From assembly GCA_016946835.1 (NCBI GenBank), contig JACVTC010000028.1:351501-415500 (forward strand): 64,000 bases of DNA. The letters are read 5' to 3'. The position numbers were made by a program, and so were the translations under genes. The stretch comes from Neocallimastix lanati (nom. inval.) (lineage: Eukaryota; Neocallimastigomycota; Neocallimastigomycetes; Neocallimastigales; Neocallimastigaceae). The notes below the pieces were generated by a model. The model was not told where the DNA came from, did not search any database, and saw only the letters and a program-made list of their open reading frames with translations. This document shows positions 1 through 10,188 of the stretch, in pieces. Positions within the stretch are counted from its first letter, which is position 1, and the number at the start of each line of letters is the position of its first letter.

Positions 1-121
1 TTATTGTTATTGTTATTGTTATTGTTATTGTTATTGTTATTGTTATTGTTATTGTTATTGTTATTGTTATTGTTATTGTTATTGTTATTGTTATTGTTAT
101 TGTTATTGTTATTGTTATTGT
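1..121. repeat. (TTATTG)n hexanucleotide microsatellite
   Basis: About twenty head-to-tail copies of TTATTG fill the first 120 bases. On the minus strand this reads CAATAA repeats and falls in the coding part of the copia element downstream of the integrase core, so it may be a low-complexity Asn-rich linker. It runs off the left edge, so its full length is unknown. Confidence 0.9.
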
Positions 122-2660
122 TAAAAAAGTTATAATGGTTGAATCTTTTGGAATCATTATTACTGAGTAAATCGCTCCCCCTGATTTCGGAATTGGGAAT
201 AAAATAGTAGAAATCCTTGGGGATGGAAGAAGTGATTTTAGAATTGCCAGGGTTATTTTCAAAAAATTCAACAGAGCGGGAAAGAATAATTTTATTAGAA
301 GACAAATTAAGAATTTTATAAGCTGAAGAATACGGATGATAACCCAGGAAAATGCCTGGTAAAGCATTATTGTCAAATTTATTTCGAAAAGATTTTGGAA
401 CGTGGAAAAATACGCGACATCCAAAAACCTTAAAGTGAGAATAATCAACTTTTGATTTAAATAAAATTTCGTAAGGTATTTTGTTATGGATACCAGAGTG
501 TGGTATTCTATTATGTATATAGTTAGCTGTATCAACAGCATATTCCCAGAATTCGTGACTTAATTGAGCCTCATTTAATAAGGCTTTAGCAGAATTTATA
601 AGGATACCATTAAAGCGTTCCGCACGACCATTTTGTTGGGGAGAATATGGGATAGTAAATTGTTGAACAATCCCATTATTGGTACAGAATGTTTTGAATT
701 TTCTATTGTTGAATTCCGTTCCATTATCGGTACGAATAAAAGATATAGATTTATTGAAAATATTATTGATTTCTTTATACCAAGAGTGAAATTTATCGAA
801 CGTTTCACTTTTGTTGTCGAGAAAGAGGACCCATCCATAACGTGAAAAATCATCTAGAATTGAGAGGAAATACTTACTTCCATGAATTGATTCATTGACT
901 GGCCCAACAAGGTCCATGTGGATTAATTCGAAAATGGATTTAGATTTATTTATAGATCTTTTATATGGAAAATTTTTTAATTTTGAATTAGAACAAATAG
1001 GACATTTTGATTTAATATCAATTTTTAATAATTTGTTTTTGATGGGATTAATATAAAAATGCCCTAATCTCCTATGCCATAATTTTATTTTATCGGGGAT
1101 AGATAGTCTTGATAAGTGAAATAGATGTATAGGTGTATTAATTGGTTTATTATAAATTATGGGATTGGTTGATAACCAAATAATGAAAGTATTTTGTTCG
1201 TTTGAAAATAGATTAATTATTCTGCTTCCATATTGATCATAGATGGTTGCACATAAATGATTTTTGTTATTAAAGAAAATGACCTTATAAAATTGTTGGA
1301 TGAGTTTAGTAACTGAAATTATATTTTTAGTTATGTGTGGTACAAAATGGACGTTTCTTAATACAACTTTATTATTATTTAAATATCCAATGAAATCACC
1401 ACATTTATGTGATGTGACTATGTTACCATTTGGGAGTACAATATTTTCATTGCAATACTTTAAATTTTTGAGGGAACTGATGGAATTAGTGATATGTAAT
1501 GAAGCTCCAGAATCTAAAATCCAAGACGAAATTTTATTGTTTTGTTCAAGTTTTGTTTTCGAATCATTTTGTATTTTAGTTGTGATACAGTTTAATAAAA
1601 CGTCATTTTCTAAATTGTAATCTTCTGAAAAAATACCAGAATTATGGTTTTTATCATTTGAACTAACATAGTTTATTTGTTTATTTGTATTTCTAAATGT
1701 TTTGTTTTTAAACTGGTTATTTCTGGTATTTTTATAGTGTTGTTTTTTGAATTTAAAGTAATTTTTATGCTTGTTCTTAAGTTTGTTATTGTGCCAACAG
1801 TCCCTTGAAAAGTGACCGAATTTTCCACAGGTATGACATTTTCCGTTATTTGATTTTCTTTTGACATTGTGTTTTTTGCTATTAGTACGAAATCTAGTTT
1901 TCTGTTCAATATGGAATATCTGTTTATCGGATCCTTCTTGTTTTATTGATTCCTTCATGTTCGAGAATATAATGTCAGGAATGACATTTTTAATGTAGGA
2001 ACATAGTTTATTCCAATCATCTTTATATTGGAAAACATTTATAAATCTTAGGTTTTCGGGTAGAGATCTGTTGAGTATTCCAGCTTTTATATTATCACTA
2101 ATATCGTGATCTAGGTTTTCAAGCTCTTCTATGGCATTTTGTAGTTTTGCCATAAAGATATTTATGTCTTGGTCTTCATTGTATTTTAGATTGTTTATTT
2201 TATTTTGTATTTCTAATTTTCTTCGTTCTGGACTTCTTGTGAAGGAATGTTCTAAGATTTTCCATGTTTGGAAAGCTGTTTTCCCTTGTCCCTCGATTAT
2301 TTTCCTAGTTTCCTCTCCTAAACTATTAATGATGATCCATTTTACCATGACATCATTTTTAATGTCTAGAAGGTTGGTGTCTTTATCATACACTAAATTA
2401 TTATCGAACTTATCTTCCATGTAATCACTGAGGTCATCTTTAACATTCCTTTTTCTTATCTTCTTTACCTTTTCAGAAACAACGTATCCTTCAAGGTTAT
2501 TTATCATTAATAAGTAAAGGATACTAGTTCTCCAGCTGTTGTAATTTTCTGGAGTGAGATCAATTACTCTATTGAAATTTTCAGAGTAACTGAAAGTGAT
2601 ACCCTTTGTTTGGGGATCGTTAATCACAATAGGTTGATTAATATTTCCTTGTCTTGTCAT
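1..2660 (-). mobile_element. Ty1/copia-type LTR retrotransposon, gag to integrase part, cut by the window edge
   Basis: A minus-strand reading frame starts at an ATG at 2660 and continues towards the left edge. Its parts in order are a gag-like N-terminal region, a CCHC zinc knuckle (CHTCGKFGHFSRDC, near 1800-1850), a protease-like motif (LDSGASLHIT, near 1500), the GAG-pre-integrase motif (LWHRRLGHF, near 1065-1090), and an integrase core with LRSIIG/RTDNGTEF-type and PYSPQQNGRAERFNG motifs (600-760). The order protease, integrase, then presumably RT beyond the edge is the copia order. The ATG and the integrase core lie in one frame, so the part inside the window looks whole. Reverse transcriptase, RNase H and the far LTR are outside. 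The good condition suggests a young copy, but LTR divergence cannot be measured here. Confidence 0.88.
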
Positions 2661-3124
2661 ATTATTTTGATTGTTAATACTGCTTTATTTAAGGGATTAG
2701 TTGTATTTCGTAATATAAATTTAATATTGTTATAGAATAATTCTTTTATTTTATTATTTGTTCTATTTATATTTATATTTTTAATTTAAATTTTGATTAA
2801 AGAATGGTTTATGATTGGGGGTTTATATTGAATTGTTTATATTATTTTAATATGCCGAATACTGATTTTGTCCTGCTTTATTGGGTATATTTTAGTTAAA
2901 GATATCATCTGATTATTAAATGTTGATTTTTGCGATTGGTTATTTATATTATTTTCATTGTTTAAATTGTTTATTTTTGATTCATTGAAATTTTATTTTG
3001 ATCTTTAGTTTTGTCAAATAGGATGATTATATTTTGTTATTCATTTGATTGAATGATTTCTTTGATAAAAAAATTTTTTTTTTTATTCTTATTTTTATTT
3101 TTTATTATTTTTTATATTTATATT
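2661..3124 (-). other. Leader / possible LTR region upstream of the copia element
   Basis: This AT-rich stretch lies directly upstream (minus-strand sense) of the gag start at 2660. I see no gene in it. It should hold the primer-binding site and 5' LTR of the element, but the other LTR is outside the window, so no boundary can be set. I do not see the common initiator-Met-tRNA primer-site motif of copia elements. Confidence 0.4.
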
Positions 3125-3412
3125 TATGTAATCAGCTCAGATTATTTGGCTGACTTTACTCAGCTCAAAATATTATTATTCATTTGGCTGACTTTATTCA
3201 GCTCAGAGTATTTTTAACCATTTGGCTGACTTTACTCAGCTCAAAATATTTTAACCATTTGGCTGACTTTACTCAGCTCGAAATATTTTAACCATTTGGC
3301 TGACTTTACTCAGCTCAAAGTATTTTTGTTCATTTTGCTGACTTTACTCAGCTCAAAGTATTTTTGTTCATTTTGCTGACTTTACTCAGCTCAAAATATT
3401 TTTGCTATTATT
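3125..3412. repeat. Tandem repeat, seven to eight ~40-50-bp units with a GCTGACTTTACTCAGC core
   Basis: Units of roughly 40-50 bp repeat seven to eight times. The invariant core GCTGACTTTACTCAGC is a small inverted repeat (GCTGA ... TCAGC). The spacers are AT-rich variants of AAAATATTTTAACCATTTG. The array lies about 470-750 bp upstream of the gag start of the copia element in its reading sense, so it could be part of the element's LTR or a host satellite. The last two units share a variant (CATTTTGCTGA), which suggests local duplication. Confidence 0.85.
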
Positions 3413-3633
3413 TTTATTTATATTTTATTATAAATGATATTTGTATTTGTTTATTTAATTTTTAATTCATCTAAATTTAATATCACATTATGTTGTAAGA
3501 TTTCTTGAAAAAAAAATTAATATCATTGAAATATATTTCTTATTTTGAACACATTAGGTTGAGTTATAGTTTTTGTTTAAGTTATATGTTTAAGATTTAT
3601 ATAAGAGTAAACGTTAAAAAAAAAAAAAAAACT

Positions 3634-3687
<54 letters not shown>

Positions 3688-4070
3688 TAAAACTTTTGAA
3701 CATTTATGACAAAAAAAATATCATTGTTTATATGATCCAAAAAAAATAAAAAAAATATAAATATTTATCTTTTATTATAGCTCAATCTGAGGAGATTGAG
3801 ACTCTTAATCTATTAACTCAGATGAAAGATTAACAATTCATATTATATTTTCGTATTTATTTATTTATAAAAGTGTTAAGTAAAAATAAAAATAAAAAAT
3901 ACATAATGCTTATTTTATACATTTAGATAATTAATTCTATTGGTTAAATATATTAAATATTAATTCTTATATTTGATATTTATCTCATTTCACAGAATAC
4001 AATAAAAATGTAAAAAAATTTCATTTCTAAAACATTGATCTGTAATATTCTTTAATAAAAAATTATTAGA
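3413..4070. other. AT-rich non-coding stretch with poly-A/poly-T blocks
   Basis: No gene is visible. The stretch holds an A-run followed by a T-run of about 55 bases (3617-3682). It also holds a small stem-loop at 3780-3799 (CTCAATCT, GAGG loop, AGATTGAG), with a second weak stem (TTAATCT/AGATTAA) just after it. Confidence 0.6.
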
Positions 4071-4872
4071 TATTTATTTTATTTTATTTTATTCAATCTG
4101 TACTTTATATTTATATTTCAACTATTTATTTTATTTTATTTTATTCAATCTGTACTTATATTTATATTCTATTATTTATTTTATTTTATTTTATTTTATT
4201 TTATTCAATCTGTACTTTATATTTAATATTCTACTATTTATTTTATTTTATTTTATTTTATTTTATTAAATCTGTACTTTATATTCATATTTCTACTATT
4301 TATTTTATTTTATTATATTTTATTTTATTTTATTTTATTAAATCTGTACTTTATATTCATATTTTTACTATTTATTTTATTTTATTTTATTTTATTTTAT
4401 TCAATTTGTACATTATATTTATATTTCAACTATTTATTTTATTTTATTCAATCTGTACTTATATTTATATTCTACTATTTATTTTATTTTATTTTATTTT
4501 ATTTTATTTTATTAAATCTGTACTTTATATTCATAGTTCTACTATTTATTTTATTTTATTTTATTTTATTTTATTAAATCTGTACTTTATATTCATAGTT
4601 CTACTATTTATTTTATTTTATTTTATTTTATTTTATTAAATCTGTACTTTATATTCATAGTTCTACTATTTATTTTATTTTATTTTATTTTATTTTATTT
4701 TATTTTATTAAATCTGTACTTTATATTCATAGTTCTACTATTTATTTTATTTTATTTTATTTTATTTTATTTTATTAAATCTGTACTTTATATTCATATT
4801 TCAATTATTTATTTTATTTTATTTTATTAAATCTGTACTTTATATTCATATTTCTACTATTTATTTTATTTT
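4071..4872 (-). repeat. Compound satellite: (TTTTA)n blocks alternating with a ~35-bp conserved core
   Basis: About thirteen units alternate a TTTTA pentanucleotide run of variable length with a non-microsatellite core that reads roughly TATTAAATCTGTACTTTATA then TTCATATTTCTACTATT. Read on the minus strand this is the same unit (AATAGTAGAATATGAATAT, AAAGTACAGATTGAATA) found at 18.8-19.1 kb and 52.4-53.3 kb on the plus strand. Open frames across it simply translate the pentanucleotide and are not genes. Confidence 0.92.
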
Positions 4873-5165
4873 ATATACTTATTACATTCTTTGTTTATTT
4901 ATTTATTTGTTTGTTTATTTATTTATACATTTATTTTTTTTTACATATAATTTTATTAAAATTTTTATGGCGTCAACAAAAAATTTTACAAGCCATTAAA
5001 AATAAATGGCGTATTGAAAATTTGTATTATAAAAATTGGCGAAATGAACCACATTCATTTAATTAGTTTGACACTTATAACAAAAATAATAATAAATAAA
5101 TAATAATAAATAATAATAATAATAAAAAATAATAATAATAAATAATAATAAATAAATTAATAAAT

Positions 5166-5395
5166 ATTTTTTTTTTTTTAGACTGGGATTAACGAGAGGA
5201 AAGGACAATAGGCCTTGTATCAGACTCTTATTGAATTCTTTGCCATATTGTTTCGACTTTGTACCTTTATCTAAGCAAAGCTAATAATTCCCATTTCCAA
5301 AGAATATCAACTTCATTAAAAGGGAAAAACACTCTGGGAAGATGAAAATCTTCCCATATAAATTTAGGAGGTAGTCGTGGGGTCAATCCAGAAAC
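5166..5395 (-). repeat. SINE-like ~215-bp repeat, copy A, with poly(A) tail
   Basis: In the minus sense this moderately GC-rich segment runs from about 5395 to 5181 and ends in TTAATCCCAGTC followed by an A-run (T-run at 5166-5179 on the plus strand). It matches copy B (6385-6605) over two blocks. The shared landmarks are GCTTAGA, GTCGAAAC, AGAGTCTGATAC (AGAGTCTAATAC in B), CTATTGTC and TTAATCCCAGTC (TTAATCCTAGTC in B). By eye the conserved half is about 75-80% identical. An exact 8-bp stem, GGGAAGAT / ATCTTCCC, with a GAAA loop (plus sense) lies at 5336-5355. The A-tail suggests retroposition. It could instead be a structured ncRNA gene or a piece of an unknown LTR. Confidence 0.6.
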
Positions 5396-5634
5396 CAAAT
5401 AAATTATAAATTATAAAAAAAATAAATAGATAAAACCATTGCATTAATAATCTTTTTATAATTAATTAAAGTATATATTTGCTTTAAATTATTTAATAAA
5501 TAAAAATAAAGTACAAAATAAAATTAAAGTATATATATATATTATATATTTTTTTTTCTTTTTTTTTTTTTTTCAATAAAACAATGAATTTGTGAAATTG
5601 AAAAAGTAGACACAAAATAAAGTATTTTATTTTT

Positions 5635-5665
<31 letters not shown>

Positions 5666-6270
5666 TATTTTTTGTGCATCTTTTTTTAGTTATTCTGTAT
5701 TTTGAAGTTGTTTCATCCTAGACAAAAACTACACAAACCAAAAATCAACTATTAATTTCATTTTAAGTACATTAAAGTACATTCAAATACATTACATTTA
5801 CATTTACATTTACATTTAATTTATTTTTATTTAATAATTATATAAATATAATCACATTAGAATTATAAATTAATTTTAATATACTATAAATAAATAAATA
5901 AAAAATAAAAAATACTAACAAAATAATTATATTAATATAAATTTATTTACTTATTACTTATTTCTTATTATTATAATTTTTTTTTTTTTATTTTTTCTTA
6001 TCACTACTAATAGTTTATCACTTTTTTTTTTTTTTTTTTATAAAAGTATAAATATATTTTTAATGGTTTTTTTATTTTTATTTTTTATTTATTTCAAAAT
6101 TTTTATTTATTTATTTTTTATCTAAATTTTAATAATTACAAAATTAGCATTTTCTTGTCAATGCTCAGGTCATTATATACATTTTCTTAATAAAATTTTA
6201 AATCTGTAATTTTATTATAAAATAACTTGGTTGTATGAAACTATATGTTATATTTTGTTATATTTATAAA

Positions 6271-6306
<36 letters not shown>

Positions 6307-6384
6307 TTTTTTTTTTTTTTTTTTTTTTTTACAATTTTACATTTATAGATTAATATTACTATAATTGAAAGAGATAAACATTTA
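5396..6384. other. AT-rich spacer between two inverted repeat copies
   Basis: No gene is seen. The spacer holds ATTT and ATT microsatellites (5640-5665, 6272-6305), several T-runs of 10-25 bases, and a short CATTTA array near 5790-5820. Confidence 0.6.
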
Positions 6385-6605
6385 TAAGATTTGTGAGAGA
6401 ACTAGTGTAGTTGTTCCCTCCTCATTGATGGTTTAATAAATTATTGAAATGAGTCCCGTAGTATAAAGCGGCATACAGGGATAGCCTTGCTTAGAGAGAG
6501 GTCCTAGTCGAAACGGTATATCAAAGAATCCAATGAGAGTCTAATACCCTTAAGGGAGTAACTGGAAACTCTATTGTCTTTCCTTTTGTTAATCCTAGTC
6601 TAAAT
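6385..6605 (+). repeat. SINE-like ~215-bp repeat, copy B (inverted relative to copy A)
   Basis: This plus-sense copy runs from about 6385 (head, GAGAGAACTAGTGTAG) to 6602 (TTAATCCTAGTCTAAA). It has the same landmarks as copy A in the same order. Relative to A it has an extra segment containing the 10-bp palindrome CCCTTAAGGG at 6547-6556. The flanks are AT microsatellite. No open frame crosses it, and GC content is clearly above the surroundings, which is what draws the eye in this window. Confidence 0.6.
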
Positions 6606-7338
6606 ATATACATATATATATATTATTTATTTATTTATTTATTTATTATTTTGTATTTTATTATTCAATTAAATGTTATTTATTATATTTATTTTATATT
6701 TAATTTCTATATCTTTTTTATATTATTTAATTTTTATAATAAATAGATATTATTTAAATTACTATTTTTAGTTTTTAATTATTTTTTTTACTTAATATAT
6801 CTAAAAAAAAAAAAAAAATTTTAGTGTAACATTTTTTATACATAAGCCAAAACAAAAAACAAAAAAAAAAATTAATTACAGATTTAAAGAGGGGTTTCAA
6901 AGGAGTATGATAAAGTTTTAATGGTTATTAATAGTTGTCACCGTTGAAATTTCAATTATAATAAGAATTAAAACTTAATTTTTTATATAATGTATCTTTT
7001 ATTATTTTATTATTATACATCCCAAAAAATATTCAAAAATATATATAAAAATTTTTATACTATAAGTGGAATTAAAATAGAGAAAGCTATAAAATATTAT
7101 AAGTTTATTTATAAAAAAAAGGTTAAAAAGGTTTAAATTGTTCAATATTGCTCTGATTACATTAATATTAGTTTGTCTATATTAAACATATAAACATTTT
7201 TTTTAATAAAATGAAATGACTCCATAATTAATTATTTTAATTTTATATGTTGATAAATTATTAGTAAATTACTATAAAAATAAAATATAATGAGTTTAAT
7301 AATAGAATTAAGTTTTATAAGAATTATCTTCAACGAAA
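6606..7338. other. AT-rich spacer, no feature seen
   Basis: Only short A/T-runs and degenerate AT sequence are present. No open frame has protein-like composition. Confidence 0.55.
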
Positions 7339-7416
7339 TTTTATTTAATGCAATGTAGTATAATGTAAGCATTTTTTTTTTCTTTTTTACATTATAATAT
7401 ACTACATTAAATAAAA
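7339..7416. repeat. Long imperfect inverted repeat (hairpin, ~30-bp arms)
   Basis: The left arm at 7339-7368 (TTTTATTTAATG, then TGTAGTATA, then ATGTAA) is mirrored by the right arm at 7387-7416 (TTACATTATA, ATACTACA, TTAAATAAAA), with only a few unpaired bases. The loop of about 18 bases is mostly T. It could be a foldback/MITE remnant or a hairpin transcript. There is no associated gene. Confidence 0.75.
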
Positions 7417-10188
7417 GTAAAAAAAAAAAAAAAGATGAAAAAATTAAAATTATATAGTGTTTCTACTACTTTTGAAAAAAAAAAAAAAAATAAAATAAAG
7501 AATATCAAAAAAAGTACATAAATATTGTATTTATCATCTAATTATTTTATCTTTAAATAATTAAAAAATAGTAAAAGATGGATACTATATTAGCATTAAT
7601 AATACATCATATAAACTACATGTTCTTTGAGTATTATAAATTCACATTATATCTAAAAAGGAAATGATTTTGATGCATTTAATGAAAAAAAAATATTCCT
7701 ATTGTAAGGAAAAAAAGTAATTTTTTTTAGGTTATTTTAAATATTAATTATAGCTATATATATATAAATAATTTATATATAATAATTAAATATAAATATA
7801 TATTATTTTAATTAAGTATATTAATTTTATTATGTATATATTTTAAAAAAAAAAATAAAAAAAAAAAAAACGTTTTTTAATTAACCAATTTCCAAATAAT
7901 TGAAAGTATTACGAAATTGTAATAGTTCATATTATGACATTAATATAAAATATTATAGAATAAAGTTTCATACCTTTTCAATTATAATAGAATTCAATAA
8001 TAATACTTTAATTATATATAAAGCAGTACATTTTAATATATGCCGCAACTATTACACAAATAATTATATTCTTTTTTTTTTTTATAATTAATTTTATTTA
8101 TTAGCAAAAATTATTAATAGATATAAATATATTGATTTTAATTAAATAAATTAAAATACTATCCAATAAAAATATAGTATATTGGTTTTATATCATTGTA
8201 TTTAAATATTTTTATTGACTTTAAAAAACTTTAATATTCCATAGTATATAATCATAATATTATTTAATTATTTCTTATATAAGTAAATACAATAAGAATA
8301 TATTTGAATAATATTTTTTACTTTTTATTTTTTTAATTTTTTTTTTTTATTAAATTTTATAGATTATTCAAAAGAATTATATATAATCTTAATACACAAA
8401 TACACAAACCAATTTACTATTTAGGTATTATTTATATTAAAGCATTCAATTTAGTTACATATAATAAAATATATTTTAATAGAATAGAATTTAAAATATA
8501 TTAAAAATACAAATATTTTTATTAATAGCATTATTAATAAAAATAAATACAAATATATATAAAGAATAAAGTATTTAATTGTATCAATTATAATTAATAA
8601 ATATAATATAATAAATAATAAAGAATAAATAATAAAGAATAATAATGAATAAATAATAAATAATATAAAATAATAATAAATAATAAATATTAATAATAAT
8701 AATAATAAAAAAAAAAAAAAAAAAAAAAAAAATAAAATAAAAAATAAAAATAAAAAAAATAGAAATAAAATTAAAATTATTAAAACTTTTTTTAAACTAA
8801 AAAATATTATTAAATCTGATCTAATCTTAAGAGGAGGTTAAAAAGCTCAACAGAAAAAGTTGACTTTTTATTAAATAAACAAATACGAATAATAACAAAA
8901 ATACAATTTAACTAAAGCAAAATAGTAATAACAATATAATAAATACTAATAAAAAAAAATCAATTAGCATTTATTAAACTAATTTGTTTTGTTAAAAGCA
9001 ATAAAATAGAGAAAAAAGTAAAAAAAAAAAAAAAAATAACAAAGGGAAAAAATACAATAGTAAAAAAAAAAAAATATTAAATTAAAAATATATTTTTTCA
9101 CTCACAAAGACAAAAAAATATATTATTAAAATAACTTTAAAAGAAAAAGAAATTTATAATAGCAATATATAGTATTACAAAAGAAATAATAAAAAGAAAA
9201 AATTAAATCGAAACTATAAAAAAAATAAGTAGAATTTATTATTTATTGAAATAAATATTTAAATATCAGTATTTATAATATTTATTCTTTTTTTCGTAAA
9301 TTATATAAATAATAAATTTAAGTGTAATAAAAATATTAATTTATTTATATCATATTTATTAATAAATTAATTATAAAACACTACAAAAGTTTATAATATT
9401 ATAATATTTACAAAATATATATGCTTATATTTTTAATAGTTGTTTATATATGCTATTAATAAAAAAAAAGTAAATTAAGTAAGAAAGAAAAAATAAAATG
9501 AAAAAGTTATTTTAATATAATTATAAGTAATAAAATTAATAATTAAAAATTTTCTTTTTACATAAAAATATTGTATATAGTGAAATTTATAAACTTTTAT
9601 AACCTTTGAAATAATATATTTTTTAAGTTTATTAATAATATACTTTTTTTTTTCTAAAAAAATATATATAAAATAAATATTGAAGGTAATAGATATTCAT
9701 TGTTATTGATATATCTAAAAATAATTTTATTTACTTGTAATACGAAAAGTATTTTTTTAAATATTTGTTGTAAATAAAATTTAAACACTATATATATCTT
9801 CTAATATTCGGAAAACCCCTTTAAAATAAACAATTAATATAATAAATTTTTTACTTATAAAAAAACAACTCCTCTTTGAAATAAAATTATTAAGAATTAC
9901 TCAAAAAGAAATATAAAAATAATTAAATAAATAAATCTTTTCAACAAAAGTTATTTAAGTTTTTAAATAAAATTAATTTCAAAATATATTTTTTTTTGAA
10001 TTGAGCTATTTAATATTTGAAAAAAAATATTTTTTTTATTTTTACAATAACATTTATAAAACATTTTTTTAAAAAAAATAATAAAAAAGAAAAATAAAAT
10101 CATTTTTTAATTTAATTCTATAAAAATATATTTATTTAGTAAAAGAAATTAAAATTATTATTTTATTCCAAGGTATAAATAATTCATC
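7417..10188. other. Gene desert upstream of the RRM protein
   Basis: This is about 2.8 kb of very AT-rich DNA with A-runs (8707-8731, 9030-9037) and no supportable gene. The last few hundred bases should contain the promoter and 5' leader of the RNA-binding protein gene, but I cannot point to a specific element. A small GC-containing patch at 8815-8870 has short complementary pieces (GCTCAAC / GTTGAC). Confidence 0.55.

Noticed and set aside
1300-2424. Plus-strand ORFs of about 100 codons
   Set aside because: Antisense to the copia gag/pol coding region and without recognisable domains.
5181-5210. GAGAGGAAAGGAC resembling the CR-I element of RNase P/MRP RNA
   Set aside because: None of the other conserved regions (CR-II to CR-V) could be found in order, and copy B does not keep the motif well.
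6478-6530. GTCC ... GTCGAAAC in repeat copy B as a hammerhead ribozyme core
   Set aside because: The required CUGANGA box and cleavage site are not present at proper positions in either copy.
7900-8091. 63-codon plus-strand ORF
   Set aside because: Composition (Tyr/Asn/Ile/Phe) is what random AT-rich DNA gives; no motif and no gene-like context.
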